Assembly: GCA_900555715.1 (NCBI GenBank)
Contig: USMC01000032.1
Location: 1 to 28,331 of the forward strand
Direction: 5' to 3'
Length of the DNA stretch: 28,331 nt
DNA from: an uncultured Porphyromonadaceae bacterium
Lineage (GTDB): Bacteria; Bacteroidota; Bacteroidia; Bacteroidales; Muribaculaceae
Part shown: positions 1-7,154 of the stretch, in pieces
How the letters are laid out: each line of letters starts with the position of its first letter
Position numbering within the stretch: position 1 is the first letter of the stretch
The notes under the pieces: generated by a model
The model's input: only the letters and a program-made list of their open reading frames with translations
Told to the model about the DNA's origin: nothing
The model's database searches: none
Program-made: the position numbers and the translations under genes

Positions 1-69
1 ATCAGCGAGGCTGCCGAAGTTAGCGGCGCTGAAGTTAGTGCCTTTTTCGATTGTCTGAATCTGTTTCAT
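1..69 (-). CDS. 5' end of an unidentified gene (possible cupin), partial
   Basis: The minus strand reads an ATG at 69-67 and stays open to the window edge, giving 23 residues that begin MKQIQTIEKGTNFSAANFGS. A good Bacteroidota -7 element lies just upstream. The gene is divergent from the HxlR-type regulator at 300-677, and HxlR regulators often control a divergently transcribed neighbour, so this is the likeliest target. The N-terminus resembles small cupin-domain proteins from memory, but 23 residues cannot establish a function. The rest of the gene lies outside the window. Confidence 0.6.
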   Translation of the reverse strand, partial: MKQIQTIEKGTNFSAANFGSLAD

Positions 70-96
70 TTCTTTTGTGCTTTTGTTTATGCACTG

Positions 97-128
97 CAAA
101 GTTACAACGAAAATAACTGCTTGTCAAG
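97..128 (-). promoter_or_regulatory. Bacteroidota-type promoter for the minus-strand gene at 1-69
   Basis: Read on the minus strand, 104-97 is TAACTTTG, a perfect match to the -7 consensus TAnnTTTG. CTTG at 128-125, 20 nt further upstream, approximates the -33 TTTG. The predicted start point lies about 20 nt ahead of the ATG at 69. Confidence 0.55.
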
Positions 129-240
129 AAGTTACATTTTTAGCCCATAGTAACCTTCTTATCGGTTTTGCTGATTATCAGGGAGAAAAAATTTCATCGG
201 CTCATCATTTTTATCATTCGTATTTACAGGTAGTAATTCA

Positions 241-274
241 TTTGATGATATATCTGAATAATTTACTAACTTTG
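241..274 (+). promoter_or_regulatory. Bacteroidota-type promoter for the HxlR regulator
   Basis: TTTG at 241-244 and TAACTTTG at 267-274 match the -33 and -7 elements of the Bacteroidota primary sigma factor, with 22 nt between them (slightly longer than the usual 19-21). The ATG at 300 follows 25 nt later. With the minus-strand promoter at 97-128 this forms a divergent control region where an HxlR dimer could act on both genes. Confidence 0.5.
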
Positions 275-299
275 CAATTAAAAGTAAGTATTCCTATAT

Positions 300-677
300 A
301 TGAAAAAGAAAGAAGAAACAGGCTCCATCATAGAGATGTGCCCGATAAGAAACGTCATAGCCCGTTTCGGCAACAAATGGGCGCTGCTGACCGTGCTTAT
401 CATAGGAGAGCAAGGAGTTGTCCGGTTCAACGAACTCAGCCGCCTGATTCCGGATGTGTCGTCGAGAGTGCTGTCCTCGACTCTGCGTACGCTGGAGGCC
501 GACGGCTTTATCGACCGCAAGGTCTACGCCGTAGTGCCTCCGAAAGTCGAGTACAGGCTTACAGATGTCGGTAAATCACTTCTGCCGCTGATTCAGCAGC
601 TTACGGAATGGGCGCAGACAAACATGAAGAAAGTGATGACCCACCGCAAAGCCTATGAGGAGTTACAGACCGAGTGA
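300..677 (+). CDS. HxlR-family winged-helix transcriptional regulator
   Basis: The 125-residue product has the length and layout of HxlR (MarR-like winged helix) regulators. A conserved Cys at residue 14 sits in the family motif CPIRNVIARFGNKWALLTVL. The recognition helix region follows (FNELSRLIPDVSSRVLSSTL, about 43-62), and then a wing and C-terminal dimerisation helix. The start at 300 fits because the family motif begins a dozen residues in and a promoter lies at 241-274. HxlR proteins usually sense redox, electrophile or metabolite stress, and here the N-terminal Cys is a candidate sensor. The gene diverges from the partial gene at 1-69 and converges on msrAB. A role in an oxidative or electrophile response is plausible but inferred. 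Confidence 0.9.
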   Translation: MKKKEETGSIIEMCPIRNVIARFGNKWALLTVLIIGEQGVVRFNELSRLIPDVSSRVLSSTLRTLEADGFIDRKVYAVVPPKVEYRLTDVGKSLLPLIQQLTEWAQTNMKKVMTHRKAYEELQTE

Positions 678-771
678 GGAAAAAGGAATTGGTTTTCATC
701 AATTTCCATCCACATCTCGTTTAAGATTCTCAGAATAGCGGTGTTTATTGTCCTGACTCGGTACAACCGGT

Positions 772-1731
772 TTATTTTACAAATCTTATATAGTCTGAGT
801 AACCCGCTGCTTTCATTTCTTCGATGGGGATGAAGCGGAGCGAGGCGCTGTTGATACAGTAGCGCAGACCGCCATCGGCTTTGGGACCGTCGGTGAAGAC
901 ATGACCGAGATGTGCGTCCGAGTGAGCCGAACGCACTTCTTTGCGCACCATGCCGTGCGATGTATCGATAGTTTCCTTGATAATATCGGGTGAGATCGGA
1001 CGGGTGAACGCCGGCCAGCCGCAGCCTGAGTCATATTTGTCAGAGGAGGCGAAAAGCGGTTCTCCGGTAGTGATGTCGACATAAATACCTTTGCGGAATT
1101 CATCGTCGTATTCGTTGACAAACGGTCGCTCGGTTGCGGCATTCTGAGTCACCTCCCATTGCAGTGGTGTAAGCCGCTGGCGCAGTGTGTGGTCGTCGGG
1201 ACGGGGAAAATCTGTCTGCCGGCAGACATGACCGACGGCAGAAGCTTTGCGGAACAGAGCAGGGTCGACATGGCAGTATCCGCCCGGATTTTTGTCAAGA
1301 TAGTCCTGATGATATTCTTCGGCCGGATAGAAGTTGGTGATTGCCTGATGCTCAACTGCCGGACGGTGTCCGATCTTTTTGCCGAGACTTTCGAGCGCGG
1401 TGCTGACTGTCTCGGCATCTGCCGGATCGGAATAATATATGCCGGTGCGGTATTGGGTGCCGACATCGTTTCCCTGTCGGTTGAGTGCCGTCGGGTCGAT
1501 TGCCTGAAAATATAGATCGATAAGCTCGCCGAGAGTCACGCATTCCGGATTGTAGTCTATTTTTACTGTCTCGGCGGCGCCGGTGGTGCCGGAGCATACC
1601 TGTCGGTAGGTCGGTTCGGCTACCATGCTGTTGGCATATCCGGCTATGGAGTTTGTTACCCCCGGAACTAATGAAAAAAGATGCTGTATGCCCCAGAAGC
1701 ATCCTCCGGCAAGATATATCGTCTTTGTCAT
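772..1731 (-). CDS. msrAB: Bifunctional peptide methionine sulfoxide reductase MsrA/MsrB
   Basis: The 319-residue protein fuses MsrA (about 1-165) to MsrB (about 190-310) and repairs both S- and R-epimers of oxidised methionine. The MsrA catalytic Cys is Cys11 in GGCFWG. The MsrB catalytic Cys is Cys292 in RYCINSAS, preceded by the family signature SGCGWPAF and the HLGHVF motif. The two CxxC pairs that bind zinc in many MsrB proteins are absent, so this is the zinc-free form. No signal peptide is visible, so it should act in the cytoplasm. The gene lies 60 nt downstream of the GH43-GH3 gene on the same strand and has no clear -7 element of its own, so read-through is possible. Its stop faces the HxlR gene. 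Confidence 0.96.
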   Translation of the reverse strand: MTKTIYLAGGCFWGIQHLFSLVPGVTNSIAGYANSMVAEPTYRQVCSGTTGAAETVKIDYNPECVTLGELIDLYFQAIDPTALNRQGNDVGTQYRTGIYYSDPADAETVSTALESLGKKIGHRPAVEHQAITNFYPAEEYHQDYLDKNPGGYCHVDPALFRKASAVGHVCRQTDFPRPDDHTLRQRLTPLQWEVTQNAATERPFVNEYDDEFRKGIYVDITTGEPLFASSDKYDSGCGWPAFTRPISPDIIKETIDTSHGMVRKEVRSAHSDAHLGHVFTDGPKADGGLRYCINSASLRFIPIEEMKAAGYSDYIRFVK

Positions 1732-1791
1732 AGATACGTTTTTCTGTCTATAACGTTTCGTAGCTGATATTGTTGTCTTTGCGGGCGGAAG

Positions 1792-4700
1792 TTATTCCGC
1801 CGGAGTAAAGGTGAAGGAGAGCGGCGTGAGGGTGTCGCGGCTGTTAGTGCCGACAGTTACCTGGAACTGACCAGGCTCTGCTACGTAGTCAAGGTCGTAG
1901 TTGAAAAACTTGAGGTCGTCGACGGTGATTGTAAATTCTATCGTCTTGCTTTCGCCGGCCTTGAGGTCGAAGCGTCTGAAGCCCTTGAGCTCTTTCACGG
2001 GTCGTGCGAGGCTTGCTTCGGGATCGCTTATATAAAGCTGTGCTATTTCGGTTGCATCGCAGTTGCCGGTATTCGTTACCTTTACGGTGGCTTTGATAAC
2101 GCCGTGTTCGTTAAGCGAGTCGGATGACAACCTGAAATCGCTGTACTCGAAGGTAGTATAGCTCAGACCGTAGCCGAAGGGGTAGAGCGGAGTATTGGAG
2201 ATGTCGATGTAGTTAGACTTATATTTGATGTACTCGTCATTTTCGGTCGGTTGTGGACGCCCGGTGTGCATGTGGTTGTAGTACAGCGGGATTTGACCGA
2301 CAGAACGCGGGAACGTCATGGTCGTTTTTCCCGACGGTGCTACGTCGCCGAAGAGCACGTCGGTTATGGCGGGCGCCATCTGCGAACCGCCGAACCAGAC
2401 GTTGAGTATTGCGTCGAGGTTTTCATCCTCCCACGACAGGATGTTGGGTCGGCCTGCAAAGTTAAGCATTACTATCGGTTTGCCGGTGTCTTTCAGTGCT
2501 TTGAGCAACATTTGCTGCGACTTTTGGAGCTGTATGTCTGCCATGCTGGCGCCTTCGCCGCTGAAGTCGTAGGCTTCGCCCACGGCAGCGACTATAACGT
2601 CGGCATTGCGTGCGGCTTCAAGAGCCTCGGCTATGAGTTCGTCGGAGGTTTCGTTGCCTCGGAGATTACTCTCAATGGAGGCTAAAGGACCGGATGTGCG
2701 TGGATTGTCGCTGAAATGTGCGCCGAGGGCATACACCACGTTTTCATCACCGGCTACGCGGCGTATTTCCTCCAGAATGGTCGGACATTTGCTCATGTCG
2801 CCGGTTCCGGCCCAGGCGCCGCGCAGATTCTGGCGTGTGTCGGCGCATGGTCCTACCACTGCGATTTTGAGTCCTTTTTTCTTCAGCGGCAGAACGTTGC
2901 CGTCGTTTTTGAGGAGGACAAACGATTTCACAGCGGCTTGACGAGCGGCGGCAAGAGCCTCTGGTGTGTTGAGGTCGGAGGCGGCACGCTTGCTGTCGAG
3001 GCGTTTATAGGGGTCGTCGAAGAGTCCGAGTTTGTATTTTGCTTCGAGGACGTGCCGGACTGCGGCGTCGATCTCTCCGATGCTGACATCGCCTTTTGCA
3101 AGAGCCTTCGGCAGCTCTTTGACGAATGCCTCGCTCACCATATCCATATCGGTTCCGGCTTTCAAGGCACGTGCGGCACACTCTTCGATGTTGCCCATGC
3201 CATGTGTAACCATTTCTCTTATGGAAGAATAATCGGTGACGACAAAACCGTTGAAGCCCCACTGCTTGCGCAGGACGTCGGTGAGAAGCCATTTGTTAGC
3301 AGTCGCCGGGACGAAATCGACGAGATTGAACGAGCTCATGAAGCTGGCAGCCCCGGCTTGCGCAGCGGCGCGGTAGGGCGGAAGGTAATAATTGTACATC
3401 ATCTGTCGGCTCATGTCGACTGTGTTGTAGTCTCGTCCGGCTTCCGATGCGCCATAGCAGGCGAAGTGCTTGACGCATGCCATGAGATGCTCTTTGTCGG
3501 CAAGATTTTTGCCCTGATAGCCGCGTATGTATGCTTCAGCTATGCGCGAGCCCAGGTATGGGTCTTCGCCGGCACCTTCGGCAACGCGTCCCCAGCGAGG
3601 GTCGCGGCAGATGTCGACCATAGGGCTGTAGTCCCAGTCTATACCGTCGGCAGTGGCTTCTTTCGCCGTCAGTCGGGCTGTCTGTTCAATAACATCCATA
3701 TCCCATGTGCATGACAGTGCCAGAGGAATGGGATATATGGTGCTGTAGCCATGTATCATGTCGAAGCCGAATATCATCGGGATGCCGAGCCTCGATTTTG
3801 TCACTGCGGCTTCCTGCAGGGGACGGATATTGCCCACACCTCTTAAATTGAGCAGTGCGCCACAGCCGCCGGATGCTATTTTCTCTTCAACATCGGCGTT
3901 GAAAGTCGGACCGGTCATTACCTGACCGCTTGTGAGCAGGTTAAGCTGACCGAGTTTTTCCTCCAATGTCATGCGGCTCATGAGGTCTGTGATGAAGGCA
4001 TCCATGACCGGGTCGGTGACCGACACCGCTTCGATGCCGTCGAATGTCATTTTTATAGGTCTGATTTTGCCGGATTTGTCGAAATACATCCGGTCGATGC
4101 AGGTTACGCGGTTGTTGCCGTCCGTGGCGCCGAGGGGATGGCGGTGGTATACGATGTAATACTCATCGTCTCCGTTTCCTTTTATTACCGAGTGATGACC
4201 GGCACCGGTAGCCACATCGGGGTCTGACTCAAGGATCACACCCTCCCGTCGGAATGGACCGAAGGGACTGTCGGCTATCGCATAAGCAACGCGATAGGTG
4301 TCCTTTGTCCAGTTGCCTTCCGACCACATGAATATGTATTTGCCGTCGCGTATGAACATGAACGGTCCCTCGACGTAGTTTTTCGGAGTGACCTCTTTAT
4401 AATATTGTCCGTCATCGAAAGGTTCAAGACTGAGGAGGTCGGGCGATAGCTTCACCATGTTACAGTGGCTCCATCCGCCGTAGTACATATAATATTGACC
4501 GTCAACGTCGCGGAAAACGAATTGGTCGATGGGCTGTGCTCCGTTGACTATTTCGCCGATAAGCGGATGACCTATGGCATCGGTGAATGGACCCGCAGGA
4601 TTGTCGGAGACTGCTACTCCTATTCCTCCGACTTCGCCCTCATGGACGTCGTTTGCACTGAAAAACATGTAATATTTGCCGTTGGCTGCAATTACCGCCG

Positions 4701-4995
4701 GCGCCCACATTGCCCGTCTTGCCCATGAAACGCTATCGGTTGTCAATATCTGCGGGTGGCGCTTCCAGTCTTTCAGATTTTTTGAGGAGAAGGCGTCGAA
4801 CGATGTCTGTCGGTCAAACGGTATAGACGTAGTGGGATATATCCAGTATTCGTCGCCGAACTTTACTGCTTCGGGGTCGGCGTACCATCCGGGGAATACC
4901 GGATTGCCGCTGATGTTATCCGCTGCTGCGAATGCCGGCACCTGGCAAGCACACAATGCAAGCGCGACTGCAATTGATTTAAGGTTCATGCTCAT
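1792..4995 (-). CDS. Secreted GH43-GH3 fusion glycosidase
   Basis: The 1067-residue protein has a signal peptide (MSMNLKS..., cleavage near residue 24, VPAFA-A). A GH43 five-blade propeller (about 30-340) and a complete GH3 enzyme (about 330-1067, ending in a fibronectin-III-like domain) follow. GH43 residues visible are the base Asp40 (WYADPE), the pKa-tuning Asp157 (QPIDQFVF) and the acid Glu210 (YVEGPF). GH3 residues are KHFACYG near 509, nucleophile Asp588 (VVTDYS) and acid/base Glu814 (SGEGAS). The activities are likely exo-acting, of the arabinofuranosidase/xylosidase and beta-glucosidase/xylosidase kinds; exact specificity cannot be read. The frame extends upstream to 5079, but 4995 is preferred because it directly precedes the signal peptide and the -7 element at 5053-5060 lies inside the extension. 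An ATG at 4989 is an alternative. The gene diverges from the DUF6377-like regulator. Confidence 0.93.
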   Translation of the reverse strand: MSMNLKSIAVALALCACQVPAFAAADNISGNPVFPGWYADPEAVKFGDEYWIYPTTSIPFDRQTSFDAFSSKNLKDWKRHPQILTTDSVSWARRAMWAPAVIAANGKYYMFFSANDVHEGEVGGIGVAVSDNPAGPFTDAIGHPLIGEIVNGAQPIDQFVFRDVDGQYYMYYGGWSHCNMVKLSPDLLSLEPFDDGQYYKEVTPKNYVEGPFMFIRDGKYIFMWSEGNWTKDTYRVAYAIADSPFGPFRREGVILESDPDVATGAGHHSVIKGNGDDEYYIVYHRHPLGATDGNNRVTCIDRMYFDKSGKIRPIKMTFDGIEAVSVTDPVMDAFITDLMSRMTLEEKLGQLNLLTSGQVMTGPTFNADVEEKIASGGCGALLNLRGVGNIRPLQEAAVTKSRLGIPMIFGFDMIHGYSTIYPIPLALSCTWDMDVIEQTARLTAKEATADGIDWDYSPMVDICRDPRWGRVAEGAGEDPYLGSRIAEAYIRGYQGKNLADKEHLMACVKHFACYGASEAGRDYNTVDMSRQMMYNYYLPPYRAAAQAGAASFMSSFNLVDFVPATANKWLLTDVLRKQWGFNGFVVTDYSSIREMVTHGMGNIEECAARALKAGTDMDMVSEAFVKELPKALAKGDVSIGEIDAAVRHVLEAKYKLGLFDDPYKRLDSKRAASDLNTPEALAAARQAAVKSFVLLKNDGNVLPLKKKGLKIAVVGPCADTRQNLRGAWAGTGDMSKCPTILEEIRRVAGDENVVYALGAHFSDNPRTSGPLASIESNLRGNETSDELIAEALEAARNADVIVAAVGEAYDFSGEGASMADIQLQKSQQMLLKALKDTGKPIVMLNFAGRPNILSWEDENLDAILNVWFGGSQMAPAITDVLFGDVAPSGKTTMTFPRSVGQIPLYYNHMHTGRPQPTENDEYIKYKSNYIDISNTPLYPFGYGLSYTTFEYSDFRLSSDSLNEHGVIKATVKVTNTGNCDATEIAQLYISDPEASLARPVKELKGFRRFDLKAGESKTIEFTITVDDLKFFNYDLDYVAEPGQFQVTVGTNSRDTLTPLSFTFTPAE

Positions 4996-5052
4996 GTTAT
5001 TTTTATTGGTTGTTTTCGGGCATTCGTACCCTGTTAAATTCTTTTGATATGA

Positions 5053-5060
5053 CAAATTTA
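5053..5060 (-). promoter_or_regulatory. -7 element upstream of the GH43-GH3 gene
   Basis: The minus strand reads TAAATTTG, a perfect TAnnTTTG, about 57 nt upstream of the chosen ATG. No convincing -33 TTTG sits at the standard spacing, so an activator may be needed. It supports the internal start at 4995 over the longer reading. Confidence 0.45.
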
Positions 5061-5245
5061 GCCCAAAATATCCGGTCAATTTGCCATTATAGTCATTATA
5101 TAGAAATTAAAATATATTAAACATAAGATAAACAATAAGATAGCACTTGTGTGGCTACCATAGAATATAGATTATGAATACGTCTTTTCATGGCTTAGGA
5201 GCACCGGAATCCGTCGGTGCAAATAGGCATTTGTCGAAAAATACC

Positions 5246-5253
5246 TATCTTTG
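5246..5253 (+). promoter_or_regulatory. -7 element upstream of the DUF6377-like regulator
   Basis: TATCTTTG matches TAnnTTTG and lies 34 nt ahead of the ATG at 5288. A TTTG at 5230-5233 is too close (12 nt) to be a normal -33 box. The element lies downstream of the first in-frame ATG at 5174, so translation from 5174 is unlikely. Confidence 0.5.
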
Positions 5254-5287
5254 TGAGCATCGCATTCAGCACTTTAAGAAAAATATC

Positions 5288-6991
5288 ATGAGAGTACAAC
5301 GGCACAACATGCAATGTCATGGCGCTGCCATGACCAAAGCCCTTGTGAAAGTGGTTACGATATTGTCATATATTTTTATGACTGTATCGGCACAGGCAGG
5401 CGCTATAAATTATGATGAAGTATCGGACCGGCAACTGAAAGCCCTTTACGATTCACTCGACTATGAACTCAATAATAAAGACAGATATATAAAGGCTCAT
5501 GAGCAAACTATCGATCTGCTCAAAATGACACTGCGGGAAGGAAGACATGACATCCGCGAAGAATACGACATCAACCGTCGGCTCTACGACAAATACAAAA
5601 AATTTCAGGTAGACTCGGCGCTTTCATACAGCGTCCGCAATGTGGCTATCGGTCATGAACTCGGCGACATGGACAAGGTTCATCTGGCAAATCTGCAGAT
5701 TGCGTACCTTAATTCGCTGAACAACCGTTTCCTCGAGGGTAAGGCCATTCTCGATTCTATTCCTCTTTCGGAATTGAATCGCGATTTGCTTCTTGAGTAT
5801 TACAGTACGGGTTATTGGTTCTACAGCAGTTATGCGGTTGCCAGCGGCGATAATTCATATTATCTGGAAGCTAACCGCTCAAGAGATGAGGCTATGCGCT
5901 ACCTTGACCCCGCTTCATTCGAATACAGGTTCAACCTCTCATTCAAATATATCTACTCTCCAGATTTGTCGAAGGCAAAACCATATCTCGATAGTCTTTT
6001 GGAGACTTGTTCGCCTGGCTCCCCTGAAGAAGCCTTCGTATGCGGTATATATGCCATATATTATGCAAAACTGGGACAGGAGAAAGAATGTAAATATATG
6101 TATCTGCGTTCGGCAATAGCCGATATACGGAGTGCCACACGCGAGAATGAATCGATACAGATTCTTGCCGTAAAGGAGTACGAGAATAATAATCTGAACT
6201 TGGCTTTCAAATATGCCCAGGCTGCCATTGAGGACGCAGCGGCCGGTGGTATCAACATGCATGCGATCCGCAGGTATAAACTCAATACACTTCTGAGCGC
6301 GGCTTTCCGTGATGAACAGCAGCGCTCCCATACACTCATGCAGCGCAATCTTGTGACTGCTTGTCTGATGTTGATTGTTCTCATCGGCTTGCTGGCGTAC
6401 GTCTTGCGGCAGAAACGAAAAATTTCCGACATCCGCAAACTTCTCGAGGAGACTAATCGCGAGCTCTTGCACTATAACGAGCAACTTAATGCCAATAACG
6501 AAGAACTGTCCGAAAGCAACAAGGTGAAGGAGTTCTATATTTCGGAGTTCTTCGAATTATGCTTCAATTATATAAGTGAGATCGAGCGTCTGGAGACATC
6601 GGTCAAGAAAATGACTAAGACGCGAAACTACAACGATCTTGCCAAGCTTCTGTCTTCGATGTCGGTCAACAGGGAGTACAACGCCATGTACCAGCATTTC
6701 GACACTGTGTTCCTGGCGCTTTATCCTACGTTTATAGTCGAAGTCAACAAGTTGCTCAGAACTGAGGAATGGTTTCCCGAAACAAAGACGCTGAACCGTG
6801 AACTGAGGGTATATGCCCTTATGCGCCTCGGCTTCCGCGATGCCGACCAGATTGCAAAGTTCCTTTGCTGCGCCGTTACCACAATTTACTGTTACCGCTC
6901 ACGTATGCGGAACAAAGCCATAGACCGTGATACGTTTGAAGACAATGTGATGGGCATTTCTTCGGGTAAGGGAGCTTCTCTGGAAGCCTGA
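5288..6991 (+). CDS. DUF6377-like membrane-bound TPR/HTH transcriptional regulator
   Basis: The product is 567 residues from the chosen start (the frame opens at 5174; ATGs at 5309 and 5330 are alternatives). An N-terminal hydrophobic signal segment is followed by a helical TPR-like region (about 35-345) that should be periplasmic. A transmembrane helix (LVTACLMLIVLIGLLAYVL, about 354-374) and a coiled-coil linker (about 377-417) come next. The C-terminal domain ends in a helix-turn-helix (about 510-545) with the pattern MRLGFRDADQIAKFL then TIYCYRSRMRNKA. This layout matches Bacteroidota DUF6377 regulators, commonly found beside polysaccharide-utilisation loci. The family name is from recognition of the C-terminal motif. 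It lies between two glycosidase genes, divergent from GH43-GH3, and probably senses a glycan product in the periplasm to control neighbours; that role is inferred. Confidence 0.82.
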   Translation: MRVQRHNMQCHGAAMTKALVKVVTILSYIFMTVSAQAGAINYDEVSDRQLKALYDSLDYELNNKDRYIKAHEQTIDLLKMTLREGRHDIREEYDINRRLYDKYKKFQVDSALSYSVRNVAIGHELGDMDKVHLANLQIAYLNSLNNRFLEGKAILDSIPLSELNRDLLLEYYSTGYWFYSSYAVASGDNSYYLEANRSRDEAMRYLDPASFEYRFNLSFKYIYSPDLSKAKPYLDSLLETCSPGSPEEAFVCGIYAIYYAKLGQEKECKYMYLRSAIADIRSATRENESIQILAVKEYENNNLNLAFKYAQAAIEDAAAGGINMHAIRRYKLNTLLSAAFRDEQQRSHTLMQRNLVTACLMLIVLIGLLAYVLRQKRKISDIRKLLEETNRELLHYNEQLNANNEELSESNKVKEFYISEFFELCFNYISEIERLETSVKKMTKTRNYNDLAKLLSSMSVNREYNAMYQHFDTVFLALYPTFIVEVNKLLRTEEWFPETKTLNRELRVYALMRLGFRDADQIAKFLCCAVTTIYCYRSRMRNKAIDRDTFEDNVMGISSGKGASLEA

Positions 6992-7076
6992 ACAAGGCGT
7001 TTCCGGGCGCTGTCGCTTCTATACAAACGTAGGGGTGTCTGGACGATATGCCGCTGTTTTGTAGATATATACGTCG

Positions 7077-7089
7077 ATAGTTCAACTAT
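7077..7089. promoter_or_regulatory. Small inverted repeat upstream of the GH3 promoter
   Basis: ATAGTT-C-AACTAT is a perfect 6-bp inverted repeat centred about 50 nt upstream of the -7 element at 7130-7137. The spacing would suit an activator site, for example for the adjacent regulator. Such short repeats also arise by chance. Confidence 0.2.
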
Positions 7090-7129
7090 AATCACTCTAT
7101 ACAGCCGGAAAACAGCTCCAAAAAGGGCA

Positions 7130-7137
7130 TAACTTTG
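7130..7137 (+). promoter_or_regulatory. -7 element for the GH3-sigma-EEP operon
   Basis: TAACTTTG is a perfect Bacteroidota -7 box only 17 nt before the ATG at 7155, which implies a very short leader. No TTTG sits at the usual -33 distance. The short leader makes the second ATG at 7164 a reasonable alternative start. Confidence 0.5.
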
Positions 7138-7154
7138 CTGAAAAAGTAATTCTG

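Noticed and set aside
77..574. Open frame of 165 codons on the plus strand overlapping the HxlR gene
   Set aside because: It lies in another frame of the well-supported HxlR gene, starts inside the divergent promoter region, and its translation has no recognisable family character.
2716..3714. Open frame of 332 codons antisense to the GH43-GH3 gene
   Set aside because: It mirrors the third-position bias of the GH3 coding sequence; the product is Cys/His/Phe-rich without domains and has no promoter or plausible signal.
5174..5287. N-terminal extension of the DUF6377-like regulator from ATG 5174
   Set aside because: A perfect -7 element at 5246-5253 lies inside the extension, and the extra 38 residues would precede and spoil the signal segment.
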